From the NCBI GenBank assembly GCA_037039685.1, contig JAWNGF010000012.1, forward strand, positions 1,426,001 to 1,490,000: a stretch of 64,000 bases of DNA, read 5' to 3'. Shown here one piece after another: positions 35,004 through 45,290 of this stretch; the first letter of the stretch is position 1, and every line of letters starts with the position of its first letter. This DNA comes from Ceratobasidium sp. AG-K. Its lineage: Eukaryota; Basidiomycota; Agaricomycetes; Cantharellales; Ceratobasidiaceae. Made by a program: the position numbers and the translations under genes. The notes under the pieces were generated by a model that was not told the DNA's origin, made no database searches, and worked only from the letters and a program-made list of their open reading frames with translations.

Positions 35004-38000
35004 ATGGACGAACTAGAAATCATGTCAATATCAAATGAAAACCAATTATACCTTGATTTCACTGCTCATCCACTAGCTACGGCTCCTGATTCTAAGTCAG
35101 TTAACAGATCAAAAAAATTCTCTGGACAAGCACTCCTTGATTGCGGCGCAACCTCCTGTTTCATCAACCCTTCCCTAGCAAAAGGGGCAAACCTTCCCCT
35201 TTTCCAACACAAAAAACCAAAGACTCTGCGAGTTATAGATGGGCAAGAAGTTTCGTCTGGAAAAGTCACCCACTATACCAAATTTAAACTTGTCATGGGA
35301 ACACATTCCAGTGAAATAGAATGTCATGTCACAAACATTGGAAGACACCCCATCGTACTCAGGATGTCATGGCTCAAGAAACATAACCCACAAATTAATT
35401 GGAAAAATAGGACAATTGCATACACAAGCAAATTCTGCTCAAAAAACTGCCTAGAAATCCCATCTACACTCCAAATTGCAGCCAAAACTACATTACCAGA
35501 GGAATACAAAGAGTTTGCAGATGTATTCAATGAGTCCAGATTAGAAGAACTCCCACCTCACAGGCCAACTGACATTACGCTTGACCTCCTACCAGAAGCT
35601 AAACTAAAGCACGGCCCTATTTACAAAACATCCCCAGCTGAAGACAAAGAAATGAAGAAAGTACTAGAAACCCTTATCCGAAGGGGACACATTCAGATTT
35701 CTAAGTCTCCTTTGGCTTCCCCGGTTCTATTTGTCAAAAAACCACATCCAGAAGATCCAAACAACCCAGAGTTACGCTTTTGCGTTGACTACAGATATGT
35801 TAATTTGCTATGCAAATTCAACGCAAGTGGAATACCTCTACTGGACCAATGGTTAAGGGCCCTGGAAGGATTTGTCATTGGTACCACTCTGGACTTGGCA
35901 CAAGGATTCCATCTAACCCGAATAGTGACAGGACATGAATGGAAAACAGCATTCAAAACTCAATACGGCATGTATGAATGGAAAGTCATGCCCTTTGGTC
36001 TCAAAAACGCTCCATCAAGCTTCCAGTCCCTAATGAACTCTATATTCAGGGACATTATGGGGGTTTTTGTACTCGTATACATTGATGATATCTTCGTTTT
36101 TTCCAAACGAGTCAAAGATCATCCAGGACACGTGAAAGAGGTGCTAAGAAGACTAAGGGAACACAAATTGATTGCAAAATTGAGGAAATGCAAGTTCCAC
36201 CAAACCAAACTGGACTGGGTAGGATTGGTCATTTCCAATAAAGGAATCGAAACGGATCAGGAAAAGGTCACGGCGGCTATGAATTGGAAAGCACCCAAGA
36301 ATGTCAAACAAGTTCAAGAGTTCCTAGGATTCATCAATTTCTATCAAAGATTCATTCAAGACTTTGCCGGCAAAGCCAGACCTCTATATAACCTACTTAA
36401 GAAGGATCAAAAGTGGCAGTGGACAAGCAAAGAACAAGAAGCCATGAATGCACTAAAAGAAGCTCTTAAGGTGGCACCTGTAATGATGCAGCCTGATCAA
36501 AATAAGGAATTTTTCCTCAAGACAGATGCGTCGGGATTTGCCACAGGAGCAGTTTTATCTCAGAAGGATGAAGAAGGGAAACTACACCCTGTAGCTTTTC
36601 TTTCTAAATCACTGAATCCAGCTGAACGAAACTACAACATTTTTGACAAAGAACTATTAGCAATTATTAGAGCCTTCAAAGAATGGCGGCACTTACTTCA
36701 AGGCACAGAAAAAGCCATTCAAGTGATAACAGATCACAGAAATTTGGAATACTTCTCTTCATCCAAACAATTGAACCAACGCCAAATCCGCTGGATGAAT
36801 TTCTTGGTGGACTTCAACTTCCAAATCCTGTACAGGCCAGGAAACCAGAACAAAAAAGCAGACATTCTCTCAAGGCAATATGACCTAGAACCTTTGGGGG
36901 GGGTAGAGAACCAAGTTCTCCTCAAACCAGACATTTTTATTTCGGCTATTACCCCTGACCAGGAGATTAACGATCTAATCAGAGAAGCAATCCTCAAAGA
37001 TCCCAGATTAGAGGAAGCCCACAATAAGCTGAGAAACGGAGAAAAAGTCAAAGATTGGGAATACAGAGAAGGACTCCTAATGTTCAAAGGAAAGATCTTT
37101 GTCCCCAAGGATAAAACCATCAGAAACCTGATATTGGAATTGCGCCATGACAATATCACAGCTGGGCATCCTGGACAAGCAAGAACATTGGAATTGGTCT
37201 CAAGAACTTACTACTGGCCAACCATGAAGAAATTTGTCAACTCTTATGTGTCACACTGCGAAACATGCATTTGAGTTAAACCATCGAACCAACTCCCCAC
37301 AGGACTACTGCGTCCTTTACATATTCCTGAGAGACCTTGGGAAGAGATCTCCTACGACATGATTGTAGGGCTCCCAGAATCAGAAGGATATGACGCAATC
37401 TTGACAGTGGTAGATTGGTTCTCCAAGATGGCACACTATCTCCCTTGCAAATCAACGGCCACAGCAGTAGACATAGCCAATATCTTTGTTGCAAACATTT
37501 GGAAACTTCACGGCACCCCAAAAGCAACAGTCTCGGATAGAGGATCCACTTTCAACTCAAAGTTCATTAGGCATCTGTACAAACGGTTGGACGTAAAACC
37601 TACCTTCAGCACAGCCTACCACCCAAGGACAGACGGACAGTCAGAACAGGCAAACCAAGTCGTTGAAATCTTTATCAGGGCTTTTGTCAACCATAGGCAA
37701 AACGACTGGGTGGCCCTGCTCCCTATGGCAGAATTTGCTTACAACAATGGAATCCAAGCATCCACTGGCAAAACCCCTTTCCAAATCTGCCAGGGTTTCA
37801 ACCCTAGAATGAACATCGGGGAAGAATCAGACTATACTGTTCCTGAAGCTGATGCCCATGCGGAATTCCTGTTGAAAGGATACAACAAAGTTAAAGCTGC
37901 CCTCATTCTAGCAAATCAGTCCTATAAACACTACTTTGATAAAGGAGCCAAAGAACCAGAAGAGATAAACCCGGGAGATAAAGTCTGGCTTAATCATCAG

Positions 38001-38402
38001 AACATTTCCACAGACAGACCCTCAGTAAAACTCTCCCACAAAGTTTTAGGCCCTTACAAAGTAATGGAAAAAGTAGGGACTCATGCCTTTAGACTGGAAT
38101 TACCAAAATCAATGAAGATTCATCCTGTCTTCCACGTCATGCTGCTCAAGAAATTCCACTCTGATCCCCACGGCTGCAAACCCGCTCAACCACCCCCTAT
38201 TGTCACACAAGAAGGAGAAGAAGAATGGGAAGTTGAAGAGATCCTTAATTCCAAGAAAATCCGCCATCAACTCCACTATTACGTCAAGTGGAAAGGATAC
38301 TCTCATGCAGACAACTCTTGGCAATCAAAGGAAGATCTCAAGAACACTCCTGAACTGGTTGATAAATTTCACAAACTCCACCCCACCGCGCCAGGCCCTT
38401 AG
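35004..38402 (+). pseudogene. pol: pol of the inner element, one internal stop
   Basis: Protease has DCGATSCFI in place of the usual DSG/DTG. Reverse transcriptase keeps VYIDDIFVFS. RNase H shows TDASGFATGAVLSQ and FDKELLAII. The integrase zinc-binding region is HDNITAGHPGQARTLEL...HCETC. A TGA at 37272-37274 follows CETCI, most simply a CGA-to-TGA change. The frame then shifts to 37359-38402, with the integrase core (VVDWFSKMAHYLPC, SDRGSTFNSKF, YHPRTDGQSEQ) and a C-terminal chromodomain (YYVKWKGYSHADNSWQ). Chromodomains target integration to marked chromatin. The stop and the frame change between 37275 and 37359 make it non-functional as read. Confidence 0.88.
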
Positions 38403-38412
38403 GAGGGGGTAA

Positions 38413-38825
38413 TGTCATGAGCTGACTAAGCTCAGACATTTTATTCTGATTTTATATCTTTTTTTCCGAACACTTTCCTTTTTTGGTACAAATGTCCTCT
38501 GGCGCTTAACTTGTATCAGGTGATGTATTTGTCTTCTCATTTGATATTGGTGATGCTTCTGGAACTTCCAGAATGTCGAGTCATATCTCTTGTCTTGCTT
38601 ATCATCGGTTGTACTCGGCTTTCCCACACTGATAAATGATGACGTGGCCTTGATCCCTCATGTATATAAACCCAGAGGTCAAGCCGGTTAACGACAAGGC
38701 TTGACCTCCTCTCCACTAGGACTTGCTCAATCAAATCCTCTTACTATCACTACTCCTTGGGTTCTAAGACTTGTCCAAGTCGAACCCCTTAACCTTTATA
38801 TACCTAATTGACCCAAGTCGGGACA
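38413..38825 (+). repeat. 3' LTR of the inner element
   Basis: 413 bp, paired with 31883-32295; followed by the target duplication TCCTT. Confidence 0.93.
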
Positions 38826-38830
38826 TCCTT

Positions 38831-39429
38831 GGCTGGAATCATGGGAAACTTTCCAGAACACCTATGAGAAACAGTGGAGCAACCCTAGCAAGAAAATCCA
38901 AGCAGAACAAGGGATTCAACGACTCTACCAGAACAAATCCATAGGCAAATATGTCTCTGAATTCCAACTTCTTGCACAAGAGCTAGATTGGAACAATGCT
39001 GCTTTGATTGCGTGTTTCAGGCAAGGGTTGAGCAGACTCATCAAAGCGGAACTTGTCCGCAAAGAACTCAGGGATAGAAGAACCGCCGCACAAAGGGACT
39101 TAGAAGGATGGATTGACATTGCCCTCCAAGCCAAAGAAATCCAAAAACTCACCAATCCCCAAAACAAAGGAAAAAAGGAAGACAAGGCAGAAGGATCCAA
39201 AACCACAAGACAAGTGAAAGGAGACCTCATCCCAAAGGCTGAGAAAACACGCCACAAGGAAAACAACCTCTGCATCAAATGCGGGGAAGCAGGACATGCA
39301 ATTGCTGATTGCAAAAAGGAATGGACCTACAAAGACAAAGGAAAGGCACTGGTGAAAGGAAAAGCCGGTGAAGTGAAGAAGGGAGAAGCAGAAGAAGCCA
39401 AATCCACCAATTCGGAGTCGGAAAACTAG
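38831..39429 (+). pseudogene. gag: gag of the outer element, 3' part
   Basis: Continues the outer gag frame exactly where 31882 left off once one copy of the TCCTT target duplication is discounted. It encodes the end of the capsid region (YVSEFQLLAQELDWN, LVRKELRDRR), a lysine-rich linker and one CCHC zinc knuckle (CIKCGEAGHAIADC), ending with TAG at 39427-39429. The inner element separates it from the first half. Confidence 0.85.
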
Positions 39430-39446
39430 ATGGGCATCTCTCCACC

Positions 39447-42400
39447 GTGTGTGAAGATGCCCCGATATCCTCTCTGCAAAATGTATACTACTGCAAAGCC
39501 ACAAATGAATCACCTACGGTATATGCACAAGCAGAGGGAATCACGGAAAACATCTCAACTCTCATTGACTCTGGCTCCCCTAGAAACTTCATTGACCTGA
39601 ACTTTGCAAAGAAAAACAATATCCCCTTGATCCCCTTACAAACGCCTAGAAGCGTGGAAATGATCAACAGGAAAACTCAAAAAAACCATATCCGGCACCA
39701 ATGCAAATTGAAATTCGACATAGAAGGAAGAACCTTCGAACAAAGATTCTATGTCATGCATACAGGAACCCAACCAATGATCCTTGGTATGACATGGCTG
39801 AAGGAAACAAACCCCAAAATTTCCTGGGCCCCATTCTCTATCAAATGGAGAAAGGAGCCTGACATCCAGGCAAAAGCAGGGATGTTACAAGAACTTCCGG
39901 AAGAACTCAAGGACTTTGCCGATGTCTTTGATGAGGAGCAATATGACAAACTCCTGGAACATAGGGAATGGGATTGCAAAATAGACTTCTATGACAACAA
40001 CAAGCTCCCAAAACCAAAAAAGGCTTATCTGCTCTCACCCAGAGAAAGGGAAGCCACAAAAGAGTATGTGAAGTCGGAACTCAAGTCAGGAAGAATCAGA
40101 CCCCGCGACTCCCCTGTCGCCGCTAGCCTTTTCTTTGTTACAAAAGCCTTGAAACCAGGACAAACTGTCCCTGACCTGAGACCGGTTGTTGACTACAGAG
40201 GGGCAAATGCGGAAACTATCCCAGACCGCTACCCCATACCATTGATGGATCAACTTCTGGAAATCTTCAAGAAAACCAACGACAAATCAAATGAAGAGCT
40301 TTTCATCACCTCTCTAGATCTGAAAAACGGTTTCTGGAACGTGAGAATCAGAGAAGGTGACAAATGGAAAACAGCATTCAGCACCTCTGAGGGCCTCTTT
40401 GAATATACTGTGATGGCCTTTGGACTGAAGAACGCACCCTCAACCTTCCAAAGAATGATGGACCATATCTTCAGAGACTTGATCAGCAAAAAGATAGTAG
40501 TCTATATTGACAACATCTTGATCATCTCTAGAGGAAGAAATCAGCACACTTTGGACATCAGGGAAGTCCTTGAAAGGCTACGGAAAAACAATCTGTTTGG
40601 AAACCTCAAAAAGTGCACCTTTTACGGAAAAAAGGCCAATTGGGTTGGCTTTGTTGTGGATGGAAATGGCATTTCCATGAACAGGGACAAGATCAAGACT
40701 ATCCAAGAATGGCTGGTTCCAAAAACCGTCAAGCAGCTACAAGCTTTTGTTGGCTTCTGCAACTTCTACAGGAGATTCGTGGCTTCTTTCTCCTCCATTG
40801 TCAAACCCTTGACCCAACTTACACAAAAAGACCAGAAGTGGGAATGGAAGGAGGTACATCAAGAAGCCTTCAAAAATCTGAAGAAAATGATCTTGGAAGA
40901 ACCAGTACTGGCACATCCAGACAAATCAAAGCAATACTTCCTAGAAACTGATGCCTCAGGAGTCGCTTTAGGAACAATCCTTAGTCAGCGACAAGATGAC
41001 AGATACTTGCACCCAATTGGCTTCCTCTCCAAGAGCTTCAAAGATGTGGAATTGAACTACAACACACACGACAAGGAACTTTTTGCTATCATTGAAGCGT
41101 TGAGACACTGGTGCATTCACCTTGAAGGAACAAAGGAACCTGTGATCATCTACACGGACCACAAAAACCTGACCTACTGGAAGGACTCTGTCAATTTCAA
41201 CTGAAGACACCACAGATGGCTTCTGATGCTAGCAAGTTACAATTTCAAAATCCACTACCAGCCTGGAAAGATGTCGGAAAAACCGGATATTCTCTCTAGA
41301 AGGAGCGACCATGGGGATATTGCTTCTGCTGAACAAACTATGATCTCCGCCAAAAGATTCAACGGCTTTGCCGCCATGATGGGATCAGACCTCATGACTG
41401 AGCTCAAAGAGGCACAGGACAAGGACGAAGCCTTGCAAACATTGATTGCCAGCACAAAGGACAAGGAGTCCCTCCCACCTTCCATGAAGAAGCAATTCAA
41501 AGACTACGAATGGGAGGAAAACCTCCTGTGGTATCAAGGAAGAATTGTTGTCCCTGATGAAAAAGACATCAAGCTGAAGCTACTACAACTACATCACGAC
41601 ACACCCATGGCTGGGCACCAAGGACAAGCTAGAACCTTGGAACTTCTCGCAAGACGATACTATTGGCCCGGCATGAAAAGCCAAGTGAACCGCTTTGTTG
41701 AAAGCTGCGAAATCTGCCAAAGGGGAAAGGGAAGCAAAGGACACTTGCTGCTCAAACCCTTACCCATCCCGGAAAAACCCTGGGAAAACATTGCTTACAA
41801 TTTTATTGTGAAACTACCAAAATTGGAAGGATTCGACAGTGTCCTTGTTGTGGTAGATCGCTTTTCTAGAATGGCACATTTCATCGCTTGCAACAAAGCC
41901 ACCAACTTGGAACAACTTGCTGACATCTTCATCAAGGAAGTATGGCGACTGCATGGTTTCCCAAAAACCACTGTCTCCAATAGAGGAACAACTTTCAAAT
42001 CTCACTTCCTTGAGGCAGTGTACAAGAGACTCAATATCCAACCAACTTTCAGCACAGCCTTCCATCCTGAAACTGATGGTCTTGCGGAAAAAACAAACCA
42101 GTGGTTAGAAGGTTGGTTGAGAATATTCTGCAACCATTGTCAGGATGACTGAGCCAAGTGGCTACCTATTGCGGAATTCTGCCACAACAATCACAAAAAT
42201 TGCGTCACAAACAAGTCACCGTATGAGATTGTCTACGGCATGACTCCAAAGTGGTCCATTGAGGAATATATGACTCAATCACCGGAAGGCGACAAGTGGA
42301 CAAAGGATATGAAGGCTGTGTGGGAAGAAGCAAAAGCCATGATGGAATACCACCAAATGAGGGAGGAACTTCCAAAAAAACAATACAAGGAAGGGGACAA

Positions 42401-42811
42401 TGTGTGGCTCCTGACTACCAATATCAAAACCAGGCGCCCAAGCAAGAAGCTTGATGACAAAAAAACTGGCCCCTTTGTTGTCAAAAAACAAATCTCTTCA
42501 CACGCCTACCAACTTGACCTTCCCAGGTCCATGAAAATACATGACGTCTTCCATGGAAACATGCTGATGCACTACAAGGAAGATACAGACTTCCATTGAA
42601 ACCAACCTCGACCTCTGCCAATTGTTACGGAAGAAGGGGAGGAGGAATATGAAGTAGAAAAGATCATCAATTGGCATCAAGACCCTGATGGGCTGAAATA
42701 CCGCATCAGATGGAAAGGTTACGGACCTCTAGAAGACACGGAAGAACAGGCAGAGAAATTTGCCGATATGACTCCAGTGATGAGGAAATTCCAGAAGGAC
42801 TTCCCTACTGG
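39447..42811 (+). pseudogene. pol: pol of the outer element, multiple lesions
   Basis: One frame carries protease (STLIDSGSPRNF), RT, RNase H (ETDASGVALGTILSQ), integrase (HHDTPMAGHQGQARTLEL...CEICQ zinc site; VVDRFSRMAHF core) and chromodomain (YRIRWKGYGPLEDT, ending near 42811). RT has YIDN (40503-40514) instead of YIDD, which removes a metal-binding aspartate. The integrase core has SNRG (Asn codon 41979-41981) where the second catalytic Asp is expected. In-frame TGA codons lie at 41202-41204, 42150-42152 and 42597-42599. Every lesion is a C-to-T or G-to-A type change. The frame stays open past the chromodomain into low-complexity sequence that overlaps ORF3 in another frame, probably by chance. 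Confidence 0.9.
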
Positions 42812-42967
42812 CCTGCTTCCCCCAAATTTCAAACCACAGGGATTCAAAAGGACAAAAGGAAAGACAGCTGAAGTCTTCATCCCAGCTACTCAGCCAACTA
42901 CTCACAGTCCGCTCTTAGCCCAACACCCTTCCACTTTCCAAAAAGAAAACCACTTTTTACTTTTGCA

Positions 42968-44035
42968 ATGGCCCCTATCCGCTCCAACAATGCCAACGCT
43001 GCCGCCCGCCTTGCCTCCTACAGGCTTAGTGTTGCCTATGGCAAGGCCATCATGGCCGGAGGACCCGGCAAATTTGCCATCAACTGCAGGGCCACTGCGC
43101 CCTGGTCCCTCAAGGAAGCCAGGAAACTGGCCAGCAACCTGGAGCCTGGGGTCCACCTTGGTTACATCCCCCTCGCCAAGCGTGGCGACCTCAAGTGGGA
43201 CGAGGAACGCAAGTCCCTCATCCACCCCCAACTTGGCTCCCTGCTCTGGGTTAGCCACCCCGATGCCCGGCCTTCGGACCCAACTGACATTGGCCACAGC
43301 AAGTATTACCACTGCCGCAGCTGCATCGGACTCACCGTCTGCGATGTGGTCACCAAAAGCGCCGATGCCTGGAACCGGGACACAGGCTACAAGTGGGAAG
43401 GAAACAAATGGTTCAAACATGAAACCGACCCCCGCCTTGCCCAGGCCAATGGAGGGCATGTTGACAGCGATGGGATCTGGTGGAGCAATTGCGCTCACAA
43501 CTTTACCAGTGGATGGCCCGCCCCTGCCAAAGAAGCCAAGCCCCAACCCGCCGCCGACAACCACCTGGAACCAGGCGAGATCAAAGAGGAAATGGTTGAC
43601 ATCCCTCCCCCCCCTCCTATCACAGACGAAGACGCCGAGCGAGTCGAGCGGGAGTGGAATGAAACCTGGGACAGGGCCCGGGAGAACGTCGAGACCCTCA
43701 TTGCCGAGGTTGGGCATGCAATTGCCAACTTGGAGCCCCACCCGCCCACCAACCGCATGCCTTGTGACGCAAACGTCTTGGAGGCCTACCGCCTTCTCCA
43801 GTGCGGATCCTGGACGGTTGACCAACTCAACAAGTGGCTCGACCACCAACAAGAACAGTGGGCACTCCGGGAGCAGCAAGAGCTTGAGCACCTCCAGCAA
43901 TGACACCAGGAAGAGCTGGACCGGCTCTACCAGGAGAAGTGGGACCACATGAACAAGGTCCTTGAATCGGACATGTGCGACCTTGCGGAGCGGGTTGGCT
44001 GGCTAGAATTGAAGGAATGGGTCGCCTGCAGATAG
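42968..44035 (+). pseudogene. ORF3: extra ORF between pol and the 3' LTR of the outer element
   Basis: An ATG at 42968 opens a frame of 355 codons to TAG at 44033-44035, interrupted once by TGA (43901-43903), again explicable as CGA to TGA. The protein is soluble-looking and tryptophan-rich. It has a possible zinc site HCRSCIGLTVC (near 43313-43343), a WWSNCAHNF motif, a proline run, and a C-terminal coiled coil. There is no signal peptide or membrane segment, so it is not an envelope protein despite the env-like position. GC content is visibly higher than in gag and pol, hinting at a captured host gene. I recognise no family. The minus strand also has a long ORF (42902-43948), which I take as a composition artefact. 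Confidence 0.6.
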
Positions 44036-44075
44036 GTCCAGGCGCTCCACTACCTGGCCCTATGTGGGGGGGCAA

Positions 44076-44565
44076 TGTCGTGACCTGTCCCACCCTCTGT
44101 CTCTCTTTCTGCAGACTCGTGGCTTGTATCTGCGCCTTATGCGCCTCTTCTGTATAGATGTGCCCTCTCCCTTGTTTAGTGAGGTGTATGGATGATGTGT
44201 CACCATGAGTCATATGACTCATGCTGTTTTCTATTGGCTGGCCTGAGCAGCCCCCTTTATAACTTGGACTCTGACTCGGGCTTGTGACTCATGTACTTTG
44301 TATGACTCACTTGTCCCTTGCCTATATATACTGGCTTGCAAGCATGGTCACCCCCAGCTTGCTTTGCCTTGTCAACTCTCCCTGCAGTGTGTGATCAGAG
44401 GCACTTGGCTACTTAGCCACTACAGCAGCCACTTGGGATTTGGAGCTAGGACTTCTACTTAGAAGCTAGTGATTTCCCTTAGCAATTTAGTCTACTTAGA
44501 CTTATCGCTCACGGTCAACAAGGCAATTAGCAGTTGTCAACTCTACTACTTAGCAGGTTGCAACA
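44076..44565 (+). repeat. 3' LTR of the outer element
   Basis: 490 bp, paired with 29704-30193; followed by the target duplication TCTTG. Confidence 0.93.
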
Positions 44566-45290
44566 TCTTGAACATGTCCGGATGCGCCATGGCTGCGCAG
44601 AGTGCTTCCCAGACGGCGCATTCAGGTGCTTGATTGGCTTGCCCTTGGTAAGACTGAAATATGGTCGGAATCCTAGTGTTCAGGTTGTGCTTAGTCATTG
44701 CAAAGACCATTCTGTGGGCCAAGGGTTACATTCAGAATTGATCATCTCCTATGTGTTACGCAGGACCTACATCTTGCAATTGTCCCTATTGGAGTCCACC
44801 ATTGGTTCATTCTCAGGCCTTCCGGATTCTCACACAATTGTCTGTATTGCATCTTTGAGGACGGCGGTCTTGAATGTACTTGTCCCAAATAGCTTTTGTT
44901 CGGAAAATGTATCCTTTACGAGACAGGTATACGATTTGATTGCCTGTTGAATTGGCATTTTGAGTTGTCCCAGCATGCACGCTGTGACACTAACAATGGC
45001 AAATCATTAGCTGTTTACAAACAAATTGCCTGTAAGTGCAAGCTTGACTTACCCTCCTGTTCCTGTCCCAGCAATAACGTCAAAGTGCTCCCACGGGTCT
45101 GGTGGCTCATCCAGTCCGTTAATACACTGCACTCGTATCATCAATTCGGAGATCATGAGAAGAGACAATAGAGCTCGGATGCCACCCCCATCTTATGAGT
45201 GTGTCAGTGTGGTCCCGGAAGCGGCACAGTTGAACCCCTACCTAGACACAAAATATTGATACCTTGCTCTTCTTTCTCATTTCCGGGCAT
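44566..45290 (-). pseudogene. 5' portion of the patatin-NB-ARC receptor gene
   Basis: Exons at 45242-45290, 45053-45191 and from 44989 downward encode the start of a patatin-like phospholipase domain: MPGNEKEEQGINILCL, the oxyanion-hole motif DGGGIRALLSL, then HFDVIAGTGTGG, where the usual nucleophile motif is GxSxG. It continues with ACMLGQLKMPIQQAI and SYQGQANQAPECAVWEAL and stops at the target duplication. The minus-strand sequence on the far side of the retrotransposon (from 29698 down) carries on in the same frame, so both parts were one gene. An in-frame TGA lies at 44830-44832, probably a former CGA. Patatin-NB-ARC proteins are a known class of fungal NLR-like receptors. Gly instead of Ser in the nucleophile elbow suggests no lipase activity even before disruption. 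Confidence 0.8.

Larger units (their letters stand above)
31883..38825 (+). mobile_element. Inner Ty3/gypsy LTR retrotransposon nested in the outer gag
   Basis: The LTRs at 31883-32295 and 38413-38825 are 413 bp, begin TGTCATGAG and end GGGACA, and are flanked by the target duplication TCCTT (31878-31882 and 38826-38830). They differ at six positions, five of them transitions (about 98.5% identity). A purine tract AGGAGGGGG sits just before the 3' LTR (38401-38409). Plus-strand ORFs are a coiled-coil protein (32780-33394), gag (33616-34968) and pol (35004-38402). Pol has one in-frame TGA at 37272-37274; RT keeps an intact YIDD. This element is younger than, or at least inserted after, the outer one. 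Confidence 0.95.
29704..44565 (+). mobile_element. Outer Ty3/gypsy LTR retrotransposon (chromodomain type), interrupted by a second element
   Basis: The 490-bp LTRs at 29704-30193 and 44076-44565 start TGTYG and end CRACA. They are flanked by a perfect 5-bp target duplication TCTTG (29699-29703 and 44566-44570). The LTRs differ at nine positions, all transitions (about 98.2% identity). Inside, on the plus strand, are gag, pol in the order protease-RT-RNase H-integrase-chromodomain, and an extra ORF before the 3' LTR, preceded by a G-rich tract at 44066-44072. A second element is inserted in gag at 31883-38825; without it the element would be about 7.9 kb. At least seven TGA stops and two D-to-N changes at catalytic sites show it is not autonomous. 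Confidence 0.95.

Noticed and set aside
42902..43948. 348-codon minus-strand ORF opposite ORF3
   Set aside because: Low-complexity Gly/Val/Leu-rich translation of a GC-rich region; the plus-strand frame has better composition and fits the element's orientation.
42812..43952. Extension of the outer pol frame into a Pro/Ser/Thr-rich tail
   Set aside because: It overlaps ORF3 in another frame and looks like a shadow of it; the chromodomain end is a natural Pol terminus.
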